DNA of 64,000 nucleotides from assembly GCA_024235995.1 (NCBI GenBank), contig JACKLI010000001.1:1302001-1366000 (forward strand), in the 5' to 3' direction. Source of the stretch: Burkholderiaceae bacterium (GTDB lineage Bacteria > Pseudomonadota > Gammaproteobacteria > Burkholderiales > Burkholderiaceae_C). The notes below the pieces were generated by a model. It saw only the letters and a program-made list of their open reading frames with translations, was not told the origin of the DNA and did no database searches. The translations under genes were made by a program, and so were the position numbers. Positions 26,001 to 33,427 of this stretch are shown here, piece after piece (the first letter of the stretch is position 1; every line of letters starts with the position of its first letter).

Positions 26001-27120
26001 CGTCGATGGGCAGTTCAATCGATGGATCGTCTCCGGTCAGGACGGCTGCTGCAGCGCTGCCGGGCAGTGGCGCGCCCCAGACCACTTGATGGCATGGGGT
26101 GCTTTGCAATGACGCGCCGACGCCGGGCTCGGACGCGCGCCAGTGCCACAGGGGCTGCTCCTGATCGGCGCAGCGCAGGCGCAGGGCGTGCAGATGCAGG
26201 ATGCCGGGCCGGTCGGCGGGGTCGAGCTTGAGGCGTCGCAAGCCGTCCAGCCCGTCGGGCAATTCGAAGCGCAGAGTCTGCATTTCGCGGCCGATGATGC
26301 CGCTGGCGACTTGCTTGCGTTGCTCGGCGAAGCCCTGGCCCTGATCCCAGTACAACTCGGCCGAGAAATGGGCCTGGACGGGCAGGTGCGCTGGCGGTTC
26401 GGGGGGGGCGATGGCCTCGTCGGGCGCGGCCGGGCGGCAGCGCACGATGAACTGGTAGCTCAACGCATCGGGCAACGCGAGCAGGTGGCGCGCCACGGCG
26501 GGGGGCAGGGCGTCGAAGGCGACGCGGAACTCGGAGTCGGGCAGGGGCCGCGGGACAGTTTGGATTTCCTCCACGGCCCAGTGCTCGGCGGCCAGAAAAC
26601 GGGTCAGTGTCTGGCGGGTGAAAAAACGCAGGTGGGTTTCGTCCAGCAGGCCTTCGGGGCGGTAGCGGAACTCGCCGGTCATCAGCTCGGCGATCAGGCC
26701 CGCGTAACCGGTATTGGGGATGGACAACAGCACGCGCCCGCCCTCGGCCAGCAGCAGGCGACAGGCGCGCAGCACCTGCTCGGGGTGGCGGATGTGCTCG
26801 AGTACGTCGGCGCAGACGATGGCGTCGTAACTGCCCGGTGCAAACAGGGCGGCCAGGTCGCAGCTTTCGAGGTCGGCGACCTCGACGCGGCGGTAGTGCG
26901 GTGCGGCCAGCGCGGCTTCTTCTGGGCTGATGGTCAGGCCGTCGATGATGAGGCTGCTGCCCTCCATGCGCAGGAAGCGACCGAGGGCGCCGCTGCCGCA
27001 GCCCAGGTCTAGCACGCGGGCGCCGAGCCCAATGTGGGTGGCGAGCACGGTCAAGGAGGTGCGCTCGCTGGCGTCGATGTCGCGCCGATAGATGTGCAGT
27101 GTGGAGGGAGCGGATGCCAT
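23044..27120 (-). CDS. Giant fusion: methyltransferase, coiled coil, GT2 and GT-B glycosyltransferase
   Basis: 1358-aa multidomain protein. Residues about 1-220 form a class I methyltransferase (VLDLGCGSGALGRFL; ADVLEHIRHPEQVLRACRLL). Residues about 220-400 are a beta-rich region. Residues about 410-540 are a coiled coil of near-perfect repeats of TDLHRQHADLHRR and then AENAALSTENAALSTNNEKL. Residues about 612-840 are a GT2 domain (DIIVPVYRGLADTRQCLESV; LLNSDTEVANDWLDRLRR). Residues about 890-1300 are a GT-B fold (ARGGGTERHVLELAAHLA; PETYSYTLSAALAANLPVVV). ATG 27120 is used; the longer frame to 27300 lacks domain support. It resembles enzymes that build and cap surface polysaccharide chains, with the coiled coil as a possible molecular ruler. 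That role is inferred. Confidence 0.88.
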   Translation of the reverse strand: MASAPSTLHIYRRDIDASERTSLTVLATHIGLGARVLDLGCGSGALGRFLRMEGSSLIIDGLTISPEEAALAAPHYRRVEVADLESCDLAALFAPGSYDAIVCADVLEHIRHPEQVLRACRLLLAEGGRVLLSIPNTGYAGLIAELMTGEFRYRPEGLLDETHLRFFTRQTLTRFLAAEHWAVEEIQTVPRPLPDSEFRVAFDALPPAVARHLLALPDALSYQFIVRCRPAAPDEAIAPPEPPAHLPVQAHFSAELYWDQGQGFAEQRKQVASGIIGREMQTLRFELPDGLDGLRRLKLDPADRPGILHLHALRLRCADQEQPLWHWRASEPGVGASLQSTPCHQVVWGAPLPGSAAAAVLTGDDPSIELPIDGTTLARAATHHALTVEVDLGWPMSADYLHLASVIGPLQSERQFLREQVERTVAIMQDHEKLALEHTDLHRQHADLHRRHTDLHRQHADLRQAHTELSKTTEHQSQAIHQLRAQIQGLSLQTNELSAENAALSTENAALSTNNEKLAAENTHLSAANATPPHPAVLQAQQQIATLQQQLRDATDAVYRLQNLRAVRYTRPLANLRNRLLGRPPGVLPIPASPALAPTPAPVMLPIPAPRSAGVDIIVPVYRGLADTRQCLESVLTNPQTTDWRLIVINDCSPEPEVTEWLRALAAAEPRLTLLENEHNLGFVGTVNRGMALSAEHDVLLLNSDTEVANDWLDRLRRCAYSQARVGSVTPFSGNATICSYPEFCADNSLPPGHDTASLDALFAQANAGRSVPVPTAVGFCMYIRRDALQAVGLFDEAHFGKGYGEENDFCQRAIDLGWVNLHALDTYVRHTGGVSFGDSKSPRELAAMDTLRRLHPGYEAQVRDFVQADPARPARLAVDWLRATDGGRKPVILAVHHARGGGTERHVLELAAHLADEALFLSLQPAGAQQHVVLRLIETQDGHAAFSERWSVQFDLAHQRDALLHLLRAMPVAHIHHHHLLGHGPTVWALAQTLGVSYDFTVHDFYSRCTHITLTGQHGRYQMDGHGECCGGQHPPSLPEVQEDIQAWRKRNRQFLLLARFVLAPSLDTAVRIQQFVPQASVRFAPHTDLNPSALPAPQPTPLPTERPLRVVVIGALSAIKGADVLEDTARLARKTGAPIEFQLIGYAYRHLQTTPATALTKVHGQYDEADLPAMLQRIAPDVVWFPALWPETYSYTLSAALAANLPVVVPDLGAFVERVAGRPWSWVQAWDSTPEQWVDFFRTVRTQLLANNNHTPVAPPMPAALAQLAQTQGTWDYHRDYLDFPRLTPSHEETLQRAQEIARLLAEARRRNPPPEPARGGLYDLALRLQRAPMLSPVMRAVPQGLRFRIKRLLSR

Positions 27121-27346
27121 GGAAATCAAGCGGCTTGCGACCGGTGGGCGCCGCGGGCGGCCGTCTCCGGGCAGGGCCTTGGATGCTACCATGAGGCCCT
27201 TTTTTGAACGCATCGTCGGCGGTGCGGGCGGGGGCAGGGCGGGTTTCACCCCAGAGGTTCGGGTGACTCGGGCATTCGCAAGCACGCGCGCTGGAAACAA
27301 GGCGATTCCAGGTGGTCGACTGCCGTTTCAGGTTCAGGTTTTTCGA

Positions 27347-28459
27347 ATGATTTCGGTGGCGGCTCTCGCGTTCGTGTTGTCTCTGGTGCTGACCCTGGCG
27401 GCGCGCCGACTGCTGCGGCCGCGCTCGGCGCGTTATCCGCAGGACGCACCGCAGCGCTTTCATGTCGGCGACGTGCCGCGTGTGGGCGGTATTGGCCTGC
27501 TGGCGGGCGCGACGCTGGCGTTGGCAGCCCTGCCGTTGCTGCAGGCGGCCGATCTGGCGGGCAACATCGACGTCGATCGGGTTTCATGGGTCACCTGGGC
27601 GCTGGTCGTGCTGCCGGCGTTTGCCGGCGGCGTGCTGGAGGATTTGACGCAGAAACTGGCCGTGCGCTGGCGCCTGCTGCTGACCCTGAGCTCGGGCCTG
27701 CTGGCCTGGGGTTTGTTCGGTATCGCGGTGCCGCGGCTGGACTTTGCGTGGCTGGATGCTGTTTGGAACGCTTGGCCGTGGCTGGGTGTGGGGTTGGCGG
27801 TGCTGGCGGTGGCCGGCCTGCCGCATGCTTTCAATATTATTGATGGGTACAACGGCCTGGCGGGCGTGGTGGCGCTGGTGGTGTGCCTGGCGCTGGCGCA
27901 TGTGGCGTTGCAGGTGGGTGATCGTGAACTGGCGGTGCTGGCCGTTGCGCTGGCGGCGGCGACAGGGGGGTTTCTGGTGTGGAACTATCCGCGTGGACTG
28001 GTGTTTGCGGGCGACGCCGGTGCTTATGTGTGGGGCGTGGGAATTGCCGTGATCAGCCTGCTGCTGGTGCAGCGCCATCCCATCGTGTCACCCTGGTTTC
28101 CGCTGCTGCTGCTGATCTACCCGGTGTGGGAGACGCTGTTTTCCATCTACCGCAAGCTGATGCGCGGCGACTCGCCGGGCATGGCCGACGCCCTGCACCT
28201 GCACCAGCTCATCTACCGGCGCGTGGTGCGCAGCGTGCTGGACGAGGATGAAGCGCGCAGCATGCTCAAGCGCAACAACCGCGTGGCCCCCTACCTGTGG
28301 GGCTTCATCGCGCTGTCGGTGGTGCCGGCGCTGCTGTTCTGGCGCTTCAGCGGCGTGCTGCTGGCGTTTTGCTTGCTGTTTGCGCTGAGCTACGTGGCAG
28401 CGTACATGGCGCTGATCCGATTCAAGATGCAGCGGGTGTTTCGCAATACCCGGCTGTAG
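27347..28459 (+). CDS. WecA/MraY-family polyprenyl-phosphate sugar-phosphate transferase
   Basis: 370-aa integral membrane enzyme of the GT4 (MraY/WecA/TagO) family, which transfers a sugar-1-phosphate from a UDP-sugar to undecaprenyl phosphate to start glycan synthesis. Motifs seen: RFHVGDVPRVGGIGLLAG (cytoplasmic loop 1), FNIIDGYNGLAG with the catalytic Asp, FAGDAGAYVWG, and the late His-rich ALHLHQLIYRRVV. About ten hydrophobic segments. ATG 27347 (MISVAALAF) begins the first membrane helix; upstream in-frame codons are low complexity. Divergent from the fusion glycosyltransferase, with 226 bp between them. The sugar specificity (GlcNAc, QuiNAc or other) is not determined. Confidence 0.9.
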   Translation: MISVAALAFVLSLVLTLAARRLLRPRSARYPQDAPQRFHVGDVPRVGGIGLLAGATLALAALPLLQAADLAGNIDVDRVSWVTWALVVLPAFAGGVLEDLTQKLAVRWRLLLTLSSGLLAWGLFGIAVPRLDFAWLDAVWNAWPWLGVGLAVLAVAGLPHAFNIIDGYNGLAGVVALVVCLALAHVALQVGDRELAVLAVALAAATGGFLVWNYPRGLVFAGDAGAYVWGVGIAVISLLLVQRHPIVSPWFPLLLLIYPVWETLFSIYRKLMRGDSPGMADALHLHQLIYRRVVRSVLDEDEARSMLKRNNRVAPYLWGFIALSVVPALLFWRFSGVLLAFCLLFALSYVAAYMALIRFKMQRVFRNTRL

Positions 28460-28505
28460 CGCTCCCTATCATTGACGGCTTGCCGCATCTCTGCCCCTAC
28501 CTGCC

Positions 28506-29399
28506 ATGACCAACGACATCAACGCCACCGCCGCCCGCGACAAGGCCCACATCCTGGCGCAGGCGCTGCCCTACATCCGCCGGTTCCATGGCAAGACCAT
28601 GGTCATCAAGTACGGCGGCAACGCCATGACCGAGCCGGCGCTGCAGCAGGCCTTTGCCGAGGACGTGGTGCTGCTCAAGCTGGTGGGCATCAACCCGGTG
28701 GTGGTGCACGGCGGCGGCCCGCAGATCGAGACCGCCCTGAAGCGCCTGGGCAAGCAGGGCCACTTCATCCAGGGCATGCGCGTGACCGACGACGAGACCA
28801 TGGAGGTGGTGGAGTGGGTGCTGGCCGGCGAGGTGCAGCAGGACATCGTGGGCCTGATCAACCAGGCCGGCGGCAAGGCGGTGGGCCTGACCGGGCGCGA
28901 CGGCGGGCTGATCCGCGCGCGCAAGCTGCGCATGGTGGATCAAAAGGACCCCGCCGTGGAGCACGACGTGGGCCAGGTGGGCGACATCGAGGCCATCGAC
29001 CCGGCGGTGGTCAAGGCGCTGCAGGACGACCAGTTCATCCCCGTGGTCAGCCCGATCGGCTTCGGCGCGCACAACGAGAGCTACAACATCAACGCCGACG
29101 TGGTGGCCGCGCGCCTGGCCATGGTGCTGCAGGCCGAGAAGCTCTTGATGCTGACCAACATCCCCGGCGTGCTGGACAAGGCCGGCCAGCTGCTGCCCGA
29201 GCTGACGCCGGCGGGCATCGACGCGCTGGTGCGCGACGGCACCATCTCCGGCGGCATGATCCCCAAGATCAGCGGCGCGCTGGACGCGGCCAGGAGCGGC
29301 GTCAACGCCGTGCACATCATCGACGGGCGCGTGCCGCACGCGATGCTGCTGGAGGTGCTGACCGACCAGGCCTTCGGCACCATGATCAAGGCTGGATAG
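28506..29399 (+). CDS. argB: Acetylglutamate kinase
   Basis: 297-aa amino-acid kinase, second step of arginine synthesis: phosphorylates N-acetylglutamate with ATP in the cytoplasm. Motifs: TMVIKYGGNAM (phosphate-binding Lys), VVVHGGGPQIETAL, the acetylglutamate site NINADVVAARLA and LLMLTNIPGVLD. LIRARKLR and the N-terminal helix (KAHILAQALPYIRRFHGKTM) resemble the arginine-feedback type. The C-terminus ends FGTMIKAG. It is followed directly by slmA. The argE gene at the window end belongs to the same pathway but is not linked. Confidence 0.97.
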   Translation: MTNDINATAARDKAHILAQALPYIRRFHGKTMVIKYGGNAMTEPALQQAFAEDVVLLKLVGINPVVVHGGGPQIETALKRLGKQGHFIQGMRVTDDETMEVVEWVLAGEVQQDIVGLINQAGGKAVGLTGRDGGLIRARKLRMVDQKDPAVEHDVGQVGDIEAIDPAVVKALQDDQFIPVVSPIGFGAHNESYNINADVVAARLAMVLQAEKLLMLTNIPGVLDKAGQLLPELTPAGIDALVRDGTISGGMIPKISGALDAARSGVNAVHIIDGRVPHAMLLEVLTDQAFGTMIKAG

Positions 29400-29457
29400 C
29401 CCCGTGGGGCAGCCGGGGTGGCTATGGCAGAATCATTTGGAAACACCCGACGCCGCC

Positions 29458-30102
29458 ATGCAGCCCGACGACGCCCCCGCCAGCACGGCCGACCCGGCCC
29501 CGGGCACCGCCGCGCCGCGCCGGCGCGCCAGGCCCGGCGAGCGGCGCGAGCAGATCCTGCAGGCGCTGGCCGCCATGCTGGAGCAGCCCGCGCTCGACCG
29601 CATCACCACCGCCGCGCTGGCCGCGCGCCTGCAGATGAGCGAGGCGGCGCTGTACCGCCACTTCGCCAGCAAGGCGCAGATGTTCGAGGCGCTGATCGAT
29701 TTCATCGAGTCGAGCGTGTTCGGCCTCGTCAACCAGATCGGCGCGCGCGGGCCGGCCGGCCCGGCGCGGGCCGCGCGCATCGTGACCATGGTGCTGCAGT
29801 TCGGCGAGAAGAACCCCGGCATGGCGCGCGTGATGGTGGGCGACGCCCTGGTGGGCGAGCACCAGCGCCTGCAGGAGCGCATGAACCATCTGTTCGACAA
29901 GCTGGAAGCGGCGCTGCGCCAGAGCCTGCGCGACGGTGCGGCGCAAGATGGCGCCGCCACCGCCACGCCCGACGCCGATGCCAAGGTGGCGGCGGCGCTG
30001 CTGGTGGCCTTCATGGCCGGGCGGCTGCAGCGCTTCGCGCGCTCAGGCTTTCGGCGCAGCCCGCTCGACCAATTGCCGGCCTGCCTGGCGCGGATACTAT
30101 GA
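29458..30102 (+). CDS. slmA: Nucleoid occlusion factor SlmA
   Basis: 214-aa TetR-fold protein. The N-terminal helix-turn-helix (REQILQALAAMLEQPALDRI ... LQMSEAALYRHFASKAQMFE) is near-identical in pattern to SlmA, which binds chromosomal sites and blocks FtsZ ring assembly over the nucleoid. The all-helical C-terminal domain includes FIESSVFGLVNQI and FMAGRLQRFARSGFRRSPLD, the family ending. An Ala/Pro-rich leader of about 30 residues precedes the fold. ATG 29458 is preferred over an in-frame start at 29404. A hairpin-forming GATAGCCCCG...GGCTAT lies between argB and slmA. Confidence 0.9.
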   Translation: MQPDDAPASTADPAPGTAAPRRRARPGERREQILQALAAMLEQPALDRITTAALAARLQMSEAALYRHFASKAQMFEALIDFIESSVFGLVNQIGARGPAGPARAARIVTMVLQFGEKNPGMARVMVGDALVGEHQRLQERMNHLFDKLEAALRQSLRDGAAQDGAATATPDADAKVAAALLVAFMAGRLQRFARSGFRRSPLDQLPACLARIL

Positions 30103-30150
30103 ATATTGTAGTTTGTGGCGCTTGATCGGCAGGCGCTGCAGCCATATTGT
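30103..30150 (+). repeat. Dispersed AGCTAT-type repeat after slmA
   Basis: GCGCTTGATCGGCAGGCGCT followed by GCAGCCAT (30118-30145), preceded by the AT-rich lead GAATATTGTAG, beginning immediately at the slmA stop codon. Confidence 0.65.
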
Positions 30151-30389
30151 TCATGTTTTCTGGCGCATGCCATGAAGCGGGTGCGCCATGGCCCCATGGG
30201 CAAGAAAGAGCCCCGTCTGCTGGATGAGGCCGCCATGCCGGCCCCTCCGGCCCGCCCCGCCCGTTGACAGACGCGCCCGGCGCTCGCACAGTGTCCCCGA
30301 GGGCATCGAATGCAGTGATCTACGGGTAAATACTTAGTCGATGATGGATCCTGGCTCTTGGCAGACGTCCAAAACAACCTCAAAATAGC

Positions 30390-30401
30390 ACGATCGTTCG
30401 T
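30390..30401. promoter_or_regulatory. Candidate TetR operator
   Basis: ACGATCGT is a perfect 8-bp palindrome within ACGATCGTTCGT, ending 6 nt before the ATG of the TetR gene. Such ACGnnCGT-type sites in front of TetR regulators commonly mediate autorepression. Binding here would block translation-proximal transcription of the regulator. Confidence 0.5.
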
Positions 30402-30407
30402 TTTATT

Positions 30408-31061
30408 ATGACCACTTCGATCCTGCTTCCTCCCCCCCATTCGGCCGTCCGCGCCGGCGGGACGCCGCGCGCGCTGGCCAAGGGCGAGCAGACGCGCGCC
30501 GAGATCGTGGCCGTTGCCCTGGGCATGGCCGCGCGCGTGGGGCTGGAGGGCCTGTCCATCGGCACCCTGGCCGAGGCCGTGGGCAAGAGCAAGTCGGGCG
30601 TGTTCGCCCACTTCGGCTCGCGCGAGGAGCTGCAGATCGCCGTGGTGCGCGAGTACTACCGCCGCTTCGAGGCCGAGGTCTTCGCGCCCGCCATGCGCAA
30701 GCCGCGCGGGCTGCCGCGGGTGCGCGCCCTGTTCGAGAACTGGATGCGCCACACCAGCGCCGAGCTGGACTCGGGCTGCATCTTCATCAGCGGCGCGGTC
30801 GAGTTCGACGACCGCCCCGGCGCGGTGCACGACGCGCTGGCCGAGGCGGTGGACGCCTGGATCGGCGCCATGACGCGCGCCGTGGCCCAGGCCTGCGAGG
30901 AAGGCCACCTGGCCGCCGGTGCCGACCCGCGCCAGATCAGCTTCGAGATCCACGCCCTGATCCTGGCGCTGCACTACGAGGCGCGCTTCATGCGCCGGCC
31001 CGGCTCGCAGGCACGCGCCCGGCAAGGTTTCGTCAACATCCTTCAGCGCTACGGCGCCTGA
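30408..31061 (+). CDS. TetR/AcrR-family transcriptional regulator
   Basis: 217-aa repressor. The N-terminal helix-turn-helix (AKGEQTRAEIVAVALGMAAR ... GTLAEAVGKSKSGVFAHFGS) follows a 20-residue tail. The C-terminal ligand domain (FENWMRHTSAELDSGCIFIS ... EIHALILALHYEARFM) is of the type found in regulators of acyl-CoA metabolism. It lies 34 nt upstream of an acyl-CoA dehydrogenase gene on the same strand and probably controls the whole catabolic block, presumably responding to an acyl-CoA. The ligand is inferred from context only. Confidence 0.88.
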   Translation: MTTSILLPPPHSAVRAGGTPRALAKGEQTRAEIVAVALGMAARVGLEGLSIGTLAEAVGKSKSGVFAHFGSREELQIAVVREYYRRFEAEVFAPAMRKPRGLPRVRALFENWMRHTSAELDSGCIFISGAVEFDDRPGAVHDALAEAVDAWIGAMTRAVAQACEEGHLAAGADPRQISFEIHALILALHYEARFMRRPGSQARARQGFVNILQRYGA

Positions 31062-31095
31062 TCCTTCTTTCATTCAAACCAGGAGAGCCCCCGCC

Positions 31096-32892
31096 ATGCC
31101 CAGCTACACCCCGCCCCTGCGCGACATGCAATTCGTGCTGCACGAACTGCTTGGCGCCGTCGACCAGCTCAAGGCCATTCCGCGCTACGCCGACGTGGAC
31201 GCCGAGACCATGGACGCGGTGCTGGAGGAAGCCGGCAAGTTCGCCGCCGGGGTGATCGCCCCCATCAACCTGAGCGGCGACGCCGAAGGCTGCACGCTGG
31301 ACAAGGCCACGCATGAGGTGACGGCGCCCAAGGGCTTCAAAGAGGCCTACCAGCAGTACGTGGAAGGCGGCTGGCCCGCGCTGTCGTGCGACCCCCAGTA
31401 CGGTGGCCAGGGCCAGCCGATGGTGATGAACACCTGCGTGTTCGAGATGCTCAACAGCGCCAACCAGGCCTGGACCATGTACACCGGCCTGGCGCACGGC
31501 GCCTACGCCGCGCTGCACGCGCACGGCAGCGAGCAGCAGAAGAAGCTGTACCTGCCCAAGCTGACCAGCGGCGAGTGGACCGGCACCATGTGCCTGACCG
31601 AGCCGCACTGCGGCACCGACCTGGGCCTGCTGCGCACCAAGGCCGAGCCGCAGGCCGATGGCAGCTACAAGATCACCGGCAGCAAGATCTTCATCAGCGC
31701 GGGCGAGCACGACTTCGCGCCCAACATCGTGCACCTGGTGCTGGCGCGCCTGCCGGACGCGCCCAAGGGCAGCAAGGGCATCAGCCTGTTCGTCGTGCCC
31801 AAGTTCAAGCTCAAGGCGGACGGCAGCCCGGGCGAGCGCAACCCCGTGGTGTGCACCGGCCTGGAGCACAAGATGGGCATCCACGGCAACGCCACCTGCC
31901 AGCTCAGCCTGGACGGCGCCGAAGGCACCCTGGTGGGCGAGCCCAACAAGGGCCTGGCCGCCATGTTCGTGATGATGAACGGCGCGCGCCTGGGCGTGGG
32001 CAACCAGTCGCTGGGCCTGACCGAGGTGGCCTACCAGAACGCGCTGGCGTACGCCAAGGAACGCCTGCAGATGCGCAGCCTGTCGGGCCCCAAGGCCAAG
32101 GACAAGCCGGCCGACCCGATCATCGTGCACCCCGACGTGCGCCGCATGCTGCTGACCGCCAAGGCCTACGCCGAGGGCGGCCGCGCGCTGGCCACCTGGT
32201 GCGCGCTGCTGCTGGATCAGGCCGAGCACCACCCCGACGAAAAGGTGCGCCAGGACAACGAGGAGATGGTGGCGCTGCTGACGCCCATCGTGAAGGCCTT
32301 CCTGACCGACAACGGCTTTGCCGCCACCAACGCCTGCATGCAGGTGTATGGCGGCCACGGCTACATCCATGAGACGGGCGCCGAGCAGTTCGTGCGCGAC
32401 GCGCGCATCAACATGATCTACGAGGGCACCAACACCGTGCAGGCGCTCGACCTGCTGGGCCGCAAGGTGCTGATGAACCAGGGCGCCACGCTCAAGAAGC
32501 TGGGCAAGCAGATCGAGGCGCTGGTGCGTGCCGAGGGCGTGAGCGAAGCCATGGCCGAGTTCATCAACCCGCTGGCGGGCCTGGCCGACAAGTTCAGCAA
32601 GTTCACCACCGAGATCGGCTTCAAGGGCATGACCAACCCCGACGAGGTGGGCGCGGCGGCGACCGACTTTCTGCGCGTGGCCGGGCACCTGGTGTTCGGC
32701 TACCTGTTCGCCCGCATGGCCAGCGTGTCGCTCAAGCAGATCGCCGCCGGCAATGCCGACCCCTTCTACGCCGCCAAGCTGCAGACCGCGCGTTTCTACT
32801 TCGCGCGCCTGTTCCCCGAGACGGCCACGCTGATGATCACCGCGCGCGCCGGCGCGGTCAACCTGCTGGACACCGAGGCGGCGCTGGCCTGA
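31096..32892 (+). CDS. Acyl-CoA dehydrogenase (DmdC/AcdA-like, about 600 aa)
   Basis: 598-aa FAD enzyme, longer than the usual 380-aa acyl-CoA dehydrogenases and of the 600-residue DmdC-like class with an extra C-terminal domain. N-terminal helices (MQFVLHELLGAVDQLKAIPR) lead to the FAD/substrate motifs MCLTEPHCGTDLGLLRTKAE and KIFISAGEHDF. The catalytic-base region is INMIYEGTNTVQALDLLGRK. It makes the trans-2-enoyl-CoA for the hydratase/dehydrogenase encoded downstream. AGGAGAG precedes the ATG. First enzyme of the TetR-linked catabolic cluster. Confidence 0.93.
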   Translation: MPSYTPPLRDMQFVLHELLGAVDQLKAIPRYADVDAETMDAVLEEAGKFAAGVIAPINLSGDAEGCTLDKATHEVTAPKGFKEAYQQYVEGGWPALSCDPQYGGQGQPMVMNTCVFEMLNSANQAWTMYTGLAHGAYAALHAHGSEQQKKLYLPKLTSGEWTGTMCLTEPHCGTDLGLLRTKAEPQADGSYKITGSKIFISAGEHDFAPNIVHLVLARLPDAPKGSKGISLFVVPKFKLKADGSPGERNPVVCTGLEHKMGIHGNATCQLSLDGAEGTLVGEPNKGLAAMFVMMNGARLGVGNQSLGLTEVAYQNALAYAKERLQMRSLSGPKAKDKPADPIIVHPDVRRMLLTAKAYAEGGRALATWCALLLDQAEHHPDEKVRQDNEEMVALLTPIVKAFLTDNGFAATNACMQVYGGHGYIHETGAEQFVRDARINMIYEGTNTVQALDLLGRKVLMNQGATLKKLGKQIEALVRAEGVSEAMAEFINPLAGLADKFSKFTTEIGFKGMTNPDEVGAAATDFLRVAGHLVFGYLFARMASVSLKQIAAGNADPFYAAKLQTARFYFARLFPETATLMITARAGAVNLLDTEAALA

Positions 32893-32895
32893 GCG

Positions 32896-32941
32896 GCCCC
32901 TCCCTCGCCCCAACCCTCTCCCGCGAGGCGGGGGAGGGGGT
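32896..32941. repeat. REP-like GC-rich hairpin element, copy 2
   Basis: CCCTCGCCCCAACCCTCTCC followed by CGCGAGGCGGGGGAGGGG, an inverted repeat directly after the acyl-CoA dehydrogenase stop. It is the same element type that is translated inside gspI (5599-5672). In this intergenic position it may stabilise the upstream mRNA or attenuate read-through. Confidence 0.7.
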
Positions 32942-32977
32942 GGCGGTCAATGACCCAAAAATCTGTCTGGAGCCTGC

Positions 32978-33415
32978 ATGAAACAATCCCTGGTCGCTAT
33001 CGCATTCGGAGCATTCTTGACGCCCGCCCTGGCCCAGATGACCCCCGTGGGCACCTGGAACAGCATCGACGACAAGACCCAGGAGCCCAAGGCCGAGATC
33101 CGCATCGCCGAGGGCCCCAATGGCCTGTCGGGCCGCATCGAGAAAACCCTGCGCAAGGGCGCCAAGACGGTGTGCGACGAGTGCACGGACGACCGCAAGG
33201 GCCAGCCCATGGTGGGGCTGGAGATCATCCGCGGCGGCAAGAAGAACGCGGACAAGGACGTGTGGGAGGGCGGCACCATCCTCGACCCCGAAAACGGCAA
33301 GGAGTACCGCGCCAGCTTCACGCCCGTCGATGGCGGCAGGCAGCTGCAGGTGCGCGGCTACCTGGGGCCGTTCTGGCGCACGCAGACCTGGCAGCGCGTG
33401 CAACAACCGAATTGA
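32978..33415 (+). CDS. DUF2147 domain secreted protein
   Basis: 145-aa protein with a cleavable signal peptide (MKQSLVAIAFGAFLTPALAQ). The mature domain (VGTWNSIDDKTQEPKAEIRI ... GLSGRIEKTL ... VGLEIIRGGKKNADKDVWEG) is DUF2147, a small lipocalin-like beta barrel frequent in proteobacteria with no known function. CDECTD carries two Cys, possibly a disulfide. It sits between two fatty-acid degradation genes, a common arrangement in this family, but a direct role in that pathway is not shown. Confidence 0.9.
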   Translation: MKQSLVAIAFGAFLTPALAQMTPVGTWNSIDDKTQEPKAEIRIAEGPNGLSGRIEKTLRKGAKTVCDECTDDRKGQPMVGLEIIRGGKKNADKDVWEGGTILDPENGKEYRASFTPVDGGRQLQVRGYLGPFWRTQTWQRVQQPN

Positions 33416-33427
33416 ATGGAAAAAACC

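Larger units (their letters stand above)
30103..30407. other. Intergenic region between slmA and the TetR gene
   Basis: 305 bp. The first about 50 bp are a copy of the dispersed AGCTAT-type repeat (30103-30150). The middle is GC-rich and contains TTGACA (30264-30269), with only a poor -10 match (CACAGT) 17 nt later. The last 20 bp hold the TetR operator candidate. No coding signal seen. Confidence 0.5.

Noticed and set aside
27092..27346. N-terminal extension of the WecA/MraY-like protein
   Set aside because: The extension is low complexity, overlaps the divergent gene start and precedes the first membrane helix.
30264..30292. Promoter with consensus TTGACA upstream of the TetR gene
   Set aside because: The -10 position reads CACAGT, and the next good AT-rich segment is too far; kept only as a remark.
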